Of a stretch of 64,000 bases of DNA, positions 34,407 through 46,700 are shown piece by piece. The notes beneath the pieces are model-generated. The model ran no database searches, was not told where the DNA came from, and was given only the letters and a program-made list of their open reading frames with translations. Position 1 is the first letter of the stretch. Each line of letters opens with the position of its first letter. The position numbers and the translations under genes were made by a program. The stretch comes from Thereva unica (Eukaryota > Arthropoda > Insecta > Diptera > Therevidae). The stretch lies in assembly GCA_949987705.1 (NCBI GenBank), contig OX465282.1:85176070-85240069 (forward strand). Reading direction: 5' to 3'.

Positions 34407-35930
34407 TAAGATCCCTCCAATGCTTTTTTACTTGTTGCATTGTGTGTTGCTTGCATCGGAGTTTAAAGGTGGCCCAAGGCATATCAACTCTTTCCTTTTC
34501 TGGAAGGAGAGTAACAGTCGTGCCTATCCTAGCCAGTTCGTCAGCTTTACAATTTCCCTCTATATTTCGGTGACCGGGCACTGTTGAGCCATCTCGTTAA
34601 GAGATCCGCGACATTCAGAGGTAGTTCTAGAGCTGTTTGTGCAAGAGTGCAGGGCTTTCAGAGCCGCCTTACTATCTGAGAAGATGTAGACAGTACGGTT
34701 CCTATCGCCTTGCTGGTAGATTTGCAGAACAACCTCTTGTATGGCTAGAACCTCCGCTTGGTATACACTGCAGTGATCGGGTAGTCGAAAGGAGACTTCA
34801 AACCCCATGTTCTGAGGAAAATACTGCTCCTCCCACTCGACCGTCGAGCTTAGAGCCATCAGTAAAGAAGTTTACGGCACCCTGAAAACTGTGTGGTCTA
34901 ATTGCCCACTCACGACGTGAAGGGATGTGGACTCCGTAGTTCCTTGTGAAGGTAATTTCGGGAATGCAGAAGTCGGTTTTTGTGGGGGTAGAACAGAGTT
35001 CAGCACCTTCGTGTGTCCTCCCCTGATTCCGGTCCAAAAACCGGATCCTTTCATTCTAAGATCTGCGATGGTTGCGCTTTCCAGAGGAGTTGCTTGTCCA
35101 GAATTACTCCCGGGTATTTGGGACTGTTGCTAATTTTGAGCCTTACATTGTTAAGCCGGGGGTGTTAACGGAGAGATCTTATACCTCCTTGTGAAGAGGA
35201 CCAGCTCCGTTTTTACTGGGTTAACGCTGAGTCCGCGGGTGGCAGTCCAGCTTGAGAGGGTTTGTAACGCCGCCTCCAAAAGATCACAGCGAACTTGAGG
35301 AAATTTTCCTTTTTTGATGATAATAACGTCATCTGCGCACGCCAGGACGTGATGCTCCTCTGCCTCCATGCGTCGCAACAGCTGGTTCATAGTTACGACC
35401 CATAGCAGTGTGGAAAGTGCTCCACCTTGTGGAGTGCCTCTATTTACGGCCTTTCGGACCGAGTTGTCGCCCAAGATCGAGCTCATCATCCTGTCAGTAA
35501 GCATTTGGTGGATAAGAGACACCAACGATGTCTCGATCCCATATTCTGTCAAGGCCAGAGTAATGGCGTCCGGCAATACATTGTTAAATGCTCCTTCTAT
35601 GTCAAGAAATGTGTTGTGCGCCAGAGAGTTCCGAGGTTAGTATGGTCTACCTCAGATATATTTCGATTAGCCTTTCTGAAGTCTTCAATAGAAAGAATGA
35701 TAAGGTGATTGGTCTGAAGTCTTTGGGTGTTGTGTGGGAGGCTTTACCTGCCTTAGGTATAAAAACTACTTTAACCTCTTTCTAACTAGAAGGAATGCAG
35801 TTATTTTGAAGACACCCAGTAAACATGGCCTGCAACCAGGGCATGATATAACTAAGGGTGTGCTGCAGTTGTGCCGGCACTATGCAGTCAGGGCCTGGTG
35901 ATTTAGGGCTGGAAGGTGTTTATAGCTCAT
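34407..35930 (-). pseudogene. I-type LINE RT and RNase H remnant
   Basis: Minus-strand blocks in order: decayed GPDCIVPAQLQ near 35,900; an RT frame at 35,576-35,151 with NRGTPQGGALSTLLW, ACADDVIIIKKG (CADD for YADD) and LSVNPVKTELVLF; then an RNase H with NFFTDGSKLDG, YQAEVLAIQEV, IFSDSKAALKAL and MPGHRNIEGNCKADELA. Presence of an RNase H domain points to the I/LOA/R1 side of LINEs. Several frameshifts. The 3' end is cut by the LTR fragment. Confidence 0.8.
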
Positions 35931-36302
35931 TTTATTTTTGCTCTACTTATGATAGACTAGCATAAAACCCGCGTGCCTTGCAACGCCTTTAAAAACTGTT
36001 TATTATGTGCAATGTTTTCCTTAAAAAAAAAACCAACAAAAAAGTCAGCTGTTATTATCCCTAAAAAGGGTTTATTATAGTGCATTTTTTTAATAAATAT
36101 GGTAAACAAATTACTGCGAATATCACCTCTCCTCAACAAATCTGCAAGTTTTTAAGTAGATTGGCATGTATATGTCATCAAGAAAAGTGACATTTTAGGG
36201 ATTGACGAACGTTCGTTAAGTTTGTTCGCCTATTTACTTGGATGTAAGAAATTATGAAGCAATCACAAATGAATATTAAATAAAGTGAATTTCGAGTCAT
36301 TC

Positions 36303-38445
36303 ATTTCTACGTGATTATAGGGATGCACTGTCAAAATTTCAGCCCTTCAGCTTCAGAGGTTTGGGTTAACCCCATTTCATCCCCTTAGGGGATGAATTTT
36401 GAATACTCGCCTCTTAGTGGATGTCCATGTCATTATAGGGATGCACTGTCCAAATTTCAACCCTGTAGTTCCAGTAGTTTTACCCCTTTAGGGGATGAAT
36501 TTCGAAAAATCGCTTCTTAGTAAATGTCCACGATGCACTGTCAAAATTTCAGCCGTTTAGCTCCAGCGGTTTGGCTTAACCCCATTTAACCCCCTTAGGG
36601 GATAAATTTCAATCGTCCCTAAGTGGATGCCCACGTCATTGTAGTGATGCACGGTCAAAATTAGAGCCCTCCAGCTTCAGCGGTGTGGGTTAATCCCATT
36701 TCACCCCATTAGGGGATAAATTTCGAAAAATCGCTTCTTAGTGGATGTCCACGTCATTAAGGGGATGCACTGTCAAAATTTCAGCCCTATAGCTCCAGCG
36801 GTTTGGATAAACCCCATTTCACCCCCTTAGGGGATGAATTTCGAAAAATCGCTTTATAGTGGATGTCCACTCCATTATAGAGATGCACTGTCCAAATTTC
36901 AGCCCTATAGCTTTAGCGGTTTGTAAAAACCCCATTTCACACCCTTAGGGGATGAATTTCGAAAAATCGCTCTTTAGTGGATGTAAACGTCATTATAGGG
37001 ATGCACTGTCAAAATTTCAGCCGTATAGCTTTAGAGGTTTGTATAAACCACATTTCACACCCTTAGGGGATGAATTTCGAAAAATCGCTCTTTAGTGGAT
37101 GTCCACGTCATTATAGGGATGCACTGTTAAAATTTCAATTCTATAGCTCCAGCGGTTTGGATAAACCCTATTTCACCCCCTTAAGGGATGAATTTCGAAA
37201 AATTGCTTTATAGTGGATGTCCACGCCATTATAGAGATGCACTGTCAAAATTTCAGCCCTATAGCTCCAACGGTTTGGATAAACCCCATTTCACCCCCTT
37301 AGGGAATGAATTTCGAAAAATCGCTTTTTAGTGGATGTAAACGTCATTATAGGGATGCACTGTCAAACTTTCAGCCCTATAGCTCCAGCGGTTTGGGTAA
37401 ACCCGCTTAGGGGATGAATTTCGAAAAATCGCTTCTTAGTGGATGTCCACGCCATTATAGGGATGCACTGTCAAAATTTCAGCCCTATAGCTCCAAAGGT
37501 TTGGATGAACCCCATTTCACCCCCTTAGGGGATGAATTTCGAAAAATCGCTTCTTAGTGGATGTCCACGCCATTATAGGGATGCACTGTCAAAATTTCAG
37601 CCCTATAGCTCCAAAGGTTTGGATAAACCCCATTTCACCCCCTTAGGGGATGAATTTCGAAAAATCGTTTCTTAGTGGATGTCCACGCCATTATAGGGAT
37701 GCACTGTCAAAATTTCAGCCCTATAGCTCCAACGGTTTGGATAAACCCCATTTCACCCCCTTAGGGGATGAATTTCGAAAAATCGCTTCTTAGTGGATGT
37801 CCACGCCATTATAGGGATGCACAGTCAAAATTTCAGCCCTATAGCTCCAACGGTTTGGATAAACCCCATTTCACCCCCTTAGGGGATGAATTTCGAAAAA
37901 TCGCTTTTTAGTGGATGTAAACGTCATTATAGGGATGCACTGTCAAAATTTCAGCCCTATAGCTCCAGCGGTTTGGGTAAACCCCATTTCACCCCCTTAG
38001 GGGATGAATTTCGAAAAATCGCTTCTTAGTGGATGTGCACGCCATTATAGGGATGCACTGTCAAAATTTCAGCCCTATAGCTCCAACGGTTTGGATAAAC
38101 CCCATTTCACCCCCTTAGGGGATGAATTTCGAAAAATCGCTTCTTAGTGGATGTCCACGCCATTATAGGGATGCACTGTCAAAATTTCAGCCCTATAGCT
38201 CCAACGGTTTGGATAAACCCCATTTCACCCCCTTAGGGGATGAATTTCAAAAAATCGTTTTTTAGTGGATGTAAACGTCATTATAGGGATGCACTGTCCA
38301 AATTTCAGCCCTATAGCTCCAGCGGTTTGGATAAACCCCATTTCACCCCCTTAGGGGATGAATTTCGAAAAATCGCTTTTTAGTGGATGTCCACGCCATT
38401 ATAGGGATGCACAGTCAAAATTTCAGCCCTTTAGCTCTAGCGGTT
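36303..38445. repeat. 118-bp tandem array, about 18 units
   Basis: The unit contains ATGCACTGTCAAAATTTCAG, CCCTATAGCTCC, CCATTTCACCCCCTTAGGGG, ATGAATTTCGAAAAATCGC and TAGTGGATGTCCACG. Units at the right (about 37,400-38,400) are most alike and those at the left are more diverged, some shortened (one near 92 bp). The array ends in a tail with an ACAG microsatellite. Not a CRISPR array: there are no unique spacers. Confidence 0.95.
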
Positions 38446-38643
38446 TAAGTTGTGCGTTGTCTGTCAGTCAGTTACTTTTTATACAATAGAAAAAAATCCC
38501 CTTGCAACTTATTGAACCCCATTTCACCCCCTTCAACCCTTTTGTTCTCCATAAAAAGTAGCCTATGTCCGTCTCCAAGGTCTAAACTATGTCTGTTGCA
38601 AATTTCATCAAAATCGGTTTAGTGGTTTAGGCGTGAAAGCGTA

Positions 38644-38708
<65 letters not shown>

Positions 38709-38745
38709 GTTACTTTCGCATTTATAATATTAGTAAGGATTTATC
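38446..38745. repeat. 3' tail of an insect repeat with (ACAG)n
   Basis: Contains AAATTTCATCAAAATCGGTT and TTTAGGCGTGAAAGCGTAAC, about 15 copies of ACAG (38,648-38,708), and then TTTCGCATTTATAATATTAG. This end module is very common in insect genomes. It directly follows the 118-bp array, so array and tail probably form one element. Confidence 0.7.
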
Positions 38746-40029
38746 AGGCGTGAGGCTGAAGAGTTTATCGTGATAGCTGTCTCAACTGTAGTACTACTCG
38801 GGAAATGGGTGTCCATAAGTAGTTTCAGGGATTCTCTGCTTGAGTCAGTGCAATCGCCGTCTTCTTTGCGTAAATAACTAGGCCAGTGAGTATAATTAAA
38901 TTAAAAACATAGACCGAAAATTTTCACATCCGCAGTAAATTTGATGCCGATTTGTAATGACAATTTTTGTATAGAATGCGTTTCACGAGCGGATTCTATA
39001 ATAACAATTTTTCACACTTTTCATACGGCGTATTCTATAATACGCCAAACGTCAAATCTAAAAAAAATTCCCTCCGCGGTTAATCCGGCGAGTTGTATAA
39101 TCGGCATGCTTATTCCGGTTTCGGATACGGTTACGGATATGAAATTATTTCGGATTATCCGACAGTTTCGGATAGTTTCAGTTACGGACATTCGTAATAT
39201 TCGGATATTTTTAAGGAATTGAAAAAGCTAAATACAAATAGGTAATGATTTGACTTTATTTCTAGGTTAACATTTGGTCTAACAATCACTGGGCGGGTAT
39301 GTCGGCTCGGTCGGTGTAAAACATGTCATAACATGTCTCATTTAGACTCTGTCCCTATCCGAAATTATTCGAAACTTTTATATCGGTTTCGGTTACGGTT
39401 TCGGATAGATTTTTATTTCGGATATCCGATAGTTTCGGTTACGGTTACGGAGCTCCATAACATCCCTGCTTCACACTATGAATGGAGACGGTTAATACGT
39501 TCAACAGGCAACGTTTGGCAACATTGGGCGAACTTTTCAAATAAACGGCATGATAGAGTAATTTTTCCGTTAGAAATATAAAAGAAAAAATATGTCCCAT
39601 GCAAAATTATTGTACGTTGAAAAATCAAGCACCTTGAAATCTATGTAAATTTCCAGGTTTCACAGCTCAAAAATTAAGAGCGATGAACATTCGATTATTG
39701 AATTTGTCGTCTTTTTGGTTTCGAGACCTTTTATTTAAGCCATACATTGCCATACATTACATCAGGCACATGCAGCGAAGTTACTTCAACCCATTTGCTT
39801 TTTTCAACAAAATTGTACGGCGACTACCCGTAGATCACCTCCGATCAATGTGAAACTTTGGGAATCGTATTTCTTTCGGAAAAAAACAAAACTAAATGGA
39901 TCTGAGCACTTTAGCAGTAATTTTAAGAGTAGAGAAAAGTTTCGGATTTTTCTATATCGGTACACTACAGCTACACGAAGGATTCGAGATAGAGGTATAA
40001 ATTATAGCCTATATGCTATTCTGATATAT
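38746..40029. other. Gene-free stretch with GGTTTCGGTTACGG motifs
   Basis: Segments rich in TTTCGGATACGGTTACGG occur near 39,113-39,210 and 39,385-39,455, probably parts of one decayed mobile element. No gene. Confidence 0.4.
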
Positions 40030-40130
40030 AATATATTATTGCAAAGTTTCATTAAAATCCATTCAATAGTTTTTGCGTGAAAGAGTAACAAACATCCATA
40101 CAAACATTCGCGTTTATAATATTGGTGAGA
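40030..40130. repeat. Second copy of the insect repeat tail
   Basis: AAGTTTCATTAAAATCCATT, TTTTTGCGTGAAAGAGTAAC and TTCGCGTTTATAATATTGG repeat the end module seen at 38.6-38.7 kb, here without an ACAG expansion. Confidence 0.65.
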
Positions 40131-40136
40131 TGTATT

Positions 40137-41650
40137 ATCAGCTGTTTGAATCGCCTGTTTAAATTCTTCATACACTGCTCTTACTGCCTCTTCAAATCTC
40201 TGGCTGAAATACGGATGCTGCGAGAACTCCTCTTGTAATGGAGTCAGTTGGCTGTTGTTTTGCTGGAATTGAGCCCAATCTTCTTCCAGCGTTGAGAGCC
40301 TAAGTTGCATTTTCTGTATGCCATCGTCTCCCTTCTTCCTGTTGGGGGAGTCTGCCACCGTCATAAAGGCCCAACACGACCACACGAAGGAAGTTCTGCT
40401 GAAATTAAACAACACAGGTCTTAACACAGACAGGTGGAGCCGTCTCGTACACCATATCATTGTTAAGAAACTTGGTCGAGCCACTCCTTATCTTTACGAG
40501 CAGTCACTCGTCAATCCCAAGGAAGTTCCGAACATATTTGGACTCCTCAAATTCTTGGAAACCAGTTTTCAATCACTGGAAGCACTGGGAAGTTGATGAA
40601 TCAACAACCATTCCATGAAAGAGCACCCCCAAGGTAACAAGGCCCATTTAATGTTAGCAAGAAATCCTATTAAAAGGCCATACGACATGTGCAAGTACTC
40701 GTTGTACTATTGCCAAAGGTTTTTAACGCTAAAACCACAGGAGCGAGCAAAGTACGTCAGAAAGTGGAAAAGATGTGAATATTGCCTCAGGACTGGACAC
40801 TCAGTAGCAAGGCAAGGCTCTGTTGTGCAGAGAGACAATACCATACTGCACGATGATTCAAGGTCCACTCAGCAGAGACCTTCACGCGTTCGGGTTTTTT
40901 GTTCTAGCCACTGACATATAGTAATGGACTGCTGATTGACGATGCTGAATGGCACCATTTTTCTCCAGAAATAAAAAACCTTTTTCATGCAAACAAAAAA
41001 ATTTTCTTCGAACTTAGGAGAAAATAAGTGATAAGATGGTTGTTATAATTAACGAAAATAAATTTCCATCACTCGTTTTTATTTATTAGCAGTTTTTTCA
41101 TTAAATAAATGTATTTATTCCATAACCGTGACGGTTATTTCCCCTCTTTAACGAACTTTTCAAAATAGCTCAAGAGTGAGACAGAAGAACGAAAACTATA
41201 CCTGTCTATTTTTTTCTAATTATGTTTATATCGCTGACATGCGCTGACGATTACAGTTCATTGGGATTTAACGTGGGAGCGAGGCAGGAATAATTTTTGG
41301 TGCCATTTTTTTGTATGGCATTTTGCTCATTTAGCAGTCCATTACTATATGTCAGTGGTTCTAGCTGTCGCATCTTTATACGGAGTATTATGTTATCTCT
41401 GCCTTCACCTCAGCAAGAGATCGTTGCCGCTCCAGCAAACTTAGCAGCTTCAAGTAACGGATCATCATTGCAACTGGGTGGAGGGAAGAGCCGTCTTCGA
41501 TTCTGGGCCCAGATCAGTTTCGCCACAGAACGATTCATTCGAAGGTTAGGTTTCATGTCCCGCAAGGAACAGCACATCACTGGGATAGGTGAAATTCCAC
41601 TAACTACCCGCTGCAAAGTTCATCTTAAAAATAATTTTCTCAAGTTTTAA
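40137..41650. pseudogene. BEL/Pao gag-protease remnant, internally inverted
   Basis: On the minus strand (40,330-40,137) a frame reads LRLSTLEEDWAQFQQNN and FSQHPYFSQRFEEAVRAVYE, the start of BEL/Pao Gag. On the plus strand from 40,343 follow LNNTGLNTDRWSRLVHHIIV, YEQSLVNPKEVP and a decayed zinc-knuckle region (KRCEYCLRTGHSVA). After a MITE comes a protease remnant (ISFATERFIRRLGF, GIGEIP). The first part is therefore inverted relative to the rest. Stops and lost cysteines show it is dead. Confidence 0.75.
40909..41357. mobile_element. MITE with CACTGACATATAGTAATGG ends and 8-bp target duplication
   Basis: 449 bp. The inverted ends match over about 25 bp (CACTGACATATAGTAATGG, then ACTGCT). 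The flanks are a perfect GTTCTAGC / GTTCTAGC direct repeat. An 8-bp duplication points to hAT or P-type elements. No coding content. It splits the BEL/Pao remnant. Confidence 0.92.
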
Positions 41651-41659
41651 CCGGCTTCA

Positions 41660-42585
41660 AAAAAGAAGAAGGTTATCAATTCGACGTGTAGGAATTTTTT
41701 TGGTCGTGCTCTTTCGATAAGTTCTTTCTGTGTTAGTTTTTTCTGTGTAAGTTTTTTTCTGTTAGGTTTTTCACAGTTAGGTATTTATTTTACAGGTTTT
41801 TCAAAATTAATTATTATCCTTCCAGTATAGGAAAGTTATTGTAATCGCTCCGAAAATCGAAGTCGAAATTTTCAACGTATTTTCATTTTTCAAGGTCCCA
41901 AGAGCACTTTAAGCAAAAATTTGAGAGGAAGTATGTGTGTGTGTGTGCGTACGTACGTGGTCATTTTCTCCTGCACGATATCGCGCGAACCAAAAAAGAT
42001 AACGACTTCGTTGAGGTGTCGTTCTTAGTGTATGAACGGAAATATGATCTGAAAAGATTTTTATAAAATTTGGTCGAGCCGTTTTTTGGTTTAAATGACA
42101 TTAAGTGGTGCCGTTAGAAGAGTATTAACCAAAATATGAGCTGAAAATATTTTCATAAAATTCGGCCGAACCGTTGTTTAAACGACGTTCGTGACTGTTG
42201 TACTCTCGCGATGCCGCGCGAATCAAAAACTATATCGACTTCTTTGAAGTGCCGAAAGAAGAATATTAACGAAAAATGCTCTGAAAAAAATGTCATAGCA
42301 TTACGTCGGGCCTTTTTTGTTTAAATGGGAAAACTTCGGATAAGTGTCAGAAAGACCTTAGATTGATAAATTTTGCTTAACTATATTAATGAAAGAAAGT
42401 GTGTGTCTGTGTTTCTGTGTGTCTGTTTGTGCGTACCGTCACGCATTTGAGCCAACTAGAAGAGATAGAAATCTGATTTTTTTGTAGATGCATGGATAAT
42501 CCGACACGTGGAAGTAAGTTTCAGTTTTTCGATATTTTAATAAGTTTTTTTTTTAAATTTTGCGTTTTGTGTTCCCCGACTCCCG
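41660..42585. other. Gene-free stretch with GT-rich microsatellites
   Basis: Short GTGTGTGTG runs near 41,935 and 42,400. Repeated GAAAATATTTTCATAAAATT-like and TTTAAATG-like blocks suggest a decayed repeat that continues to the right. Confidence 0.4.
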
Positions 42586-43170
42586 GCATTGGCATCAAAT
42601 GAAAGGGTGAGAAAAATAGAATACAACCTGTGAGGCGTCATTCCGAAATCAAAATGGAAGCCAACACATAATGGCGGATTTCCCTTTTCTTTACAGGCTA
42701 CTCGGAATGGGTATCAAGTAAAAGGGTATTAAAAAGTAAAATACTTTTAGCTGTGTGGCGTTGTTCCAAATTCAAAATGGAGTAAACACATAATGGGGGA
42801 TTACATTTTTCTTTACAACGCGCTCGGTATGGATATTAAATGAAAGGATGTGACAAGTAGAATTGTAGAAGCTATGTGACATTATTCCAAATTCAATATG
42901 GCGGCCAACACAAAATGGGGGTTACGTTTTTTCTATACAAGCCACTCTATATGGGTATCAAATAAAAGAGTATGGCAAGTTGAATACTGTTAGCTGTGTG
43001 GCGTCATTCAAAATGGCGGCAAACACAGATTGACTGCCAAAACAAAACGGGGATTAACTTTTTCTTCGTGACGCCCTCGGTATGTGTATCAATTGAACGT
43101 GTGTGACGAGTGTAGTACAGTAAGCTGTGTGACGTCATTTTAAATCTGATATGGCGGTCACCACAAAATG
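42586..43170. repeat. Degenerate tandem repeat, about 120-bp unit, five copies
   Basis: Each unit carries GGTATCAAATGAAAGGGT, GCTGTGTGGCGTCATT, AAATGGCGGCCAACACA and a CTTTACA-CTCGG block in the same order. Divergence between units is high. Confidence 0.8.
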
Positions 43171-43796
43171 GCGGAAAACATATAATAAACTAAAAAGTAA
43201 AAACCAAACTGTATCGCTTAAAAAACCTAAAAAATACGGTTTTTATTTCAAAATGAACTAAAATGTAAAAAATAATTTTGAATGTAAAGATTTTTTGCTA
43301 CAGCCAGTAAATGAGAACAACCTTCGAAATGTAAAAAGCGTGGGGCGCTAACGAAAAGTACCATAGATAAAGAGTCCTGAACATTTTTTACCTCAATCCG
43401 AAAAAAAGGAAAGTTTGTTTTAGGAGCACCAAATCGTGCATTTTTGGGCTGCATGGTAGGTGCCAAATTTGCAAAATTGACTACTGAAATTGAAAAACAA
43501 TTTAGAGCGGAGGAAGGCGTCATGAGTGAAGTTCTGCACAGGGCGTCTATTACCCGTATAGCAAAATCTATGCGGACGAGTTTGAATATGTTAGGCTAGG
43601 TGTCTATGTTGTTCCTGTAGTACAGAATTTTTTATCATCGAATATTAAAAAAAAGGGCTTTGGCACTAGAGGACTGCCGCGGTAAAGCTATTGCATAGCA
43701 TTTTTTATCAACTCATGCAATTATAATTATTTATTTATTTTATTTATGCAGTATTTTTTTCACCGATATCAATTCAAGTTTTTTCTTTGATATTCG
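43171..43796. other. Gene-free stretch between two tandem arrays
   Basis: A short minus-strand open frame near 43,248-43,523 shows no recognised motif. The plus strand near 43,440-43,530 shows a weak reading similar to a decayed protein fragment but is not assignable. Confidence 0.35.
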
Positions 43797-46700
43797 CTCC
43801 TAAGTGGATGTCGACGTCATTATAGGGATGCACGGTCAAAATTAAAGCCCTTCAGCTTCAGCGGTGTGGGTTAACCCCATTTTACCCCTTTAGGGAATGA
43901 ATTTCGAAAAATCGCTTCTTAGTGGATGTCCAAGTCATTAAAGGGATGCACTGTCAAAATTTCAGCCCTATACCTTCAGGGGTTTGGGTAAACCCCATTT
44001 CACCCCCTTAGGGGATGAATTTCGAAAAATCGCTTGGATGTCCACGCCATTTTAGGGATGCACTGTCAAAATTTCAGCCCTATAACTTTCTTCTTCTTTC
44101 TTCTTCTTTGATCCGCTAGCTGGCGGTCCGAGCGGGACGTCGGTGCCGCTGGGTCCCGAACTCTATTCACGATTCGCTTCCATTCTTCTCGGTTTTTGGC
44201 GGTGTCTCGAGCCTCGGTAACTGATAATCGTTGATTCTTTAAGTCACCCTCGATATTCTTCAACCAGGTTTTCTTCGGTGCCGATCGCTGTATTCTACAG
44301 TCTGCAGGACGGTCTCGCCAGAGAAGTTTACGTGGCAAGCGGTTATCATCCATTCGGCAAACATGTCCAAACCACCGTAGTCGACGTTTTTGCATTTCTT
44401 CTTCGATCAGTGTTTGCTGATCGCATCTTTGTCTGACAACCTCGTTTCGAAGGCGATCACGGAGTGAGACACGGAGGATCTGCCTCAAACATCGCATTTG
44501 GAAGACCTCGAGCTTCTTAACGTCCGGTTTGAGCAGTGTCCACGTTTCAGATCCATAAAGAAGAATCGGAAGAATCAACGTTCGGTAAAGACGTAGTTTT
44601 GTTTTGATGGAGATATTTGCTCGTTTCCATATGCACCACTTGAGCGAGGCGAATGTTGCTGTTGCCTGGCCGATACGGCTGTGAACGTCGGCCGTCGATG
44701 CTACTTTCGTTTCCTCAACCAATGATCCCAAATATTTGAACCTTGGAACCTGTTCGATTTGGGTTCCATCGAGGTGAACACTGGCTCTTGATCCATCCGT
44801 TGTGAGCACTTTGGTCTTTTCCGCATTGATTTTTAACCCGTATGATTGGGCGATGCGGGAAATATCGTATAAGATGTCCGTTGCTTCGGCATCCGTGTCG
44901 GTGAAAACAGCGCTATCGTCGGCGAACATTAAGTCTGTTACGAAGTTGTTGTCGTCGTATTGAACTCCGAGTCGTCCATCGAATGCTTCACGCATAATCG
45001 CGTCGATCACAACGTTGAAGAGAAGTGGCGAAGCGACGTCTCCCTGTCGGACACCCGTCTGAATCGGGAACTCCTCGGATAAGTCGTTTCGAATACGAAC
45101 GCTGCTGGTTGAGCCATCGTACGACGCTTGGAGAAGTTGGATGATTCTCAATGGCACGTGTTCGGTTACCAAGACTCTCCACAAGCTGTTCCAATCGATG
45201 CAATCGAAAGCGGATTTGAAATCGATGAAAACGACGACAATTCGTTTGCCGCAACGAATTCTTTCTTCCATTAACTGACGGAGGGCGAATATTTGATCAA
45301 TGCATCCTCGATGTGGTCTAAATCCCGCTTGTTCCTCCCGGCTCGTTTGCTCTCGATGTTTCTGTAGCCTCGATTGTATTATTTTCGTAAATACTTTACC
45401 GACGATCGAAAGAAGGCTAATACCGCGATAATTCTTGCATTCCCGACTGTCGCCTTTCTTCAAAATTGGGACAACGATCGCTTTCTTCCATACCGAAGGG
45501 ACACGATCCGAATGCCATATGTGTGTTATGAGGACATGAAGTCGTTGTGATAAGACATCACCTCCAGCTTTGATCATCTCGGCGGTTACTTGGTCTATTC
45601 CCGGCGCTTTTCCATTTTTCAGCGATTTTATTGCTGTCTTCACCTCGATAATTGTTGGTTCGGTATCGAGAGACTGATTCATCGGCTGTTCGATAATCGG
45701 TGGTTCGGGTGCTGGACCTTGCGGCGGATCGTGGTTATACAGCTGGTGGAAGAATGCTCTCCACCGCTCCAGGCGTTCATGGGCAGAAGTCACAAAAGTT
45801 CCATTCGATTTTTTGATGTTGTCGTTTGTTGATGTTGTTTTGCCGCCTAACCGGCGGATTGTCTGGTACAGCGTCCGGTACTCGTGCCTCGACGCCGCTT
45901 TTTCCATGTCGGCCGCAACGTTATTCCAGTACGCTTCTCGTTCCAATTTCATTTTCTGCCGAACTTCTTTGTTCAATCTTCGGTATTCCTCAAAGTCGAC
46001 GTGTTTCATGCGCTTCCGCTGATCGACGAGGTCCAGACAGCTGTCCGAGATCCATGGCTGCGTCCGTTTACGGATAGTTGGACACAACTCCATTGCACAC
46101 TCCACAATAGACTCCGACAATTGCCTTTCTTCTACATCGATATCGTCCGGTATTGCGAGCGCCGCGAATTTGTTGGATAATGCCATTTGAAACTCTCGCC
46201 CGATGGCCGGGTCCCGTAGGCACGCCCAATTTTTCTTGGCTGGTGGTGGCTCCGTTTTCTTCGCTCTTTGCAATCGCATCTGCAATTTCGCTCGAACAAG
46301 ATAATGGTCCGATCCGCAATCGGGTCCACGCATTGCACGTACGTCTTTAAGCGTCGATCGGAATCTTGTGTTGATCAAAACGTAGTCTAACATCGCCGAG
46401 TCTTTGCCGGATGGATTTCGCCAGGTGAGTTGGTGTTTGAGTGGATGGCGGAAAATGCTGTTGCCAACGATCAAGTTGTTTGACGATGCGAATGAAAGCA
46501 GGCGTAAGCCGTTGTCATTAATTACTCCGTGTCCGAATTTGCCCATGGTTTCTTCCCAGCCGGTTCGATCTACTCCTGAATGTGCATTGAAATCCCCCGC
46601 GAGAATTATTAATTCGGTTTGAGGTATCATATCCAGCGTCTGTTGAAGCTGATCGTAAAATTCGTCCTTGTTCGTGTCCGTGCTGGTCTCGGTTGGCGCA

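Noticed and set aside
36303..38445. Regular direct repeats that could suggest a CRISPR array
   Set aside because: The whole 118-bp period is repeated. There are no unique spacers and no cas genes, and the genome is eukaryotic. It is an ordinary tandem array.
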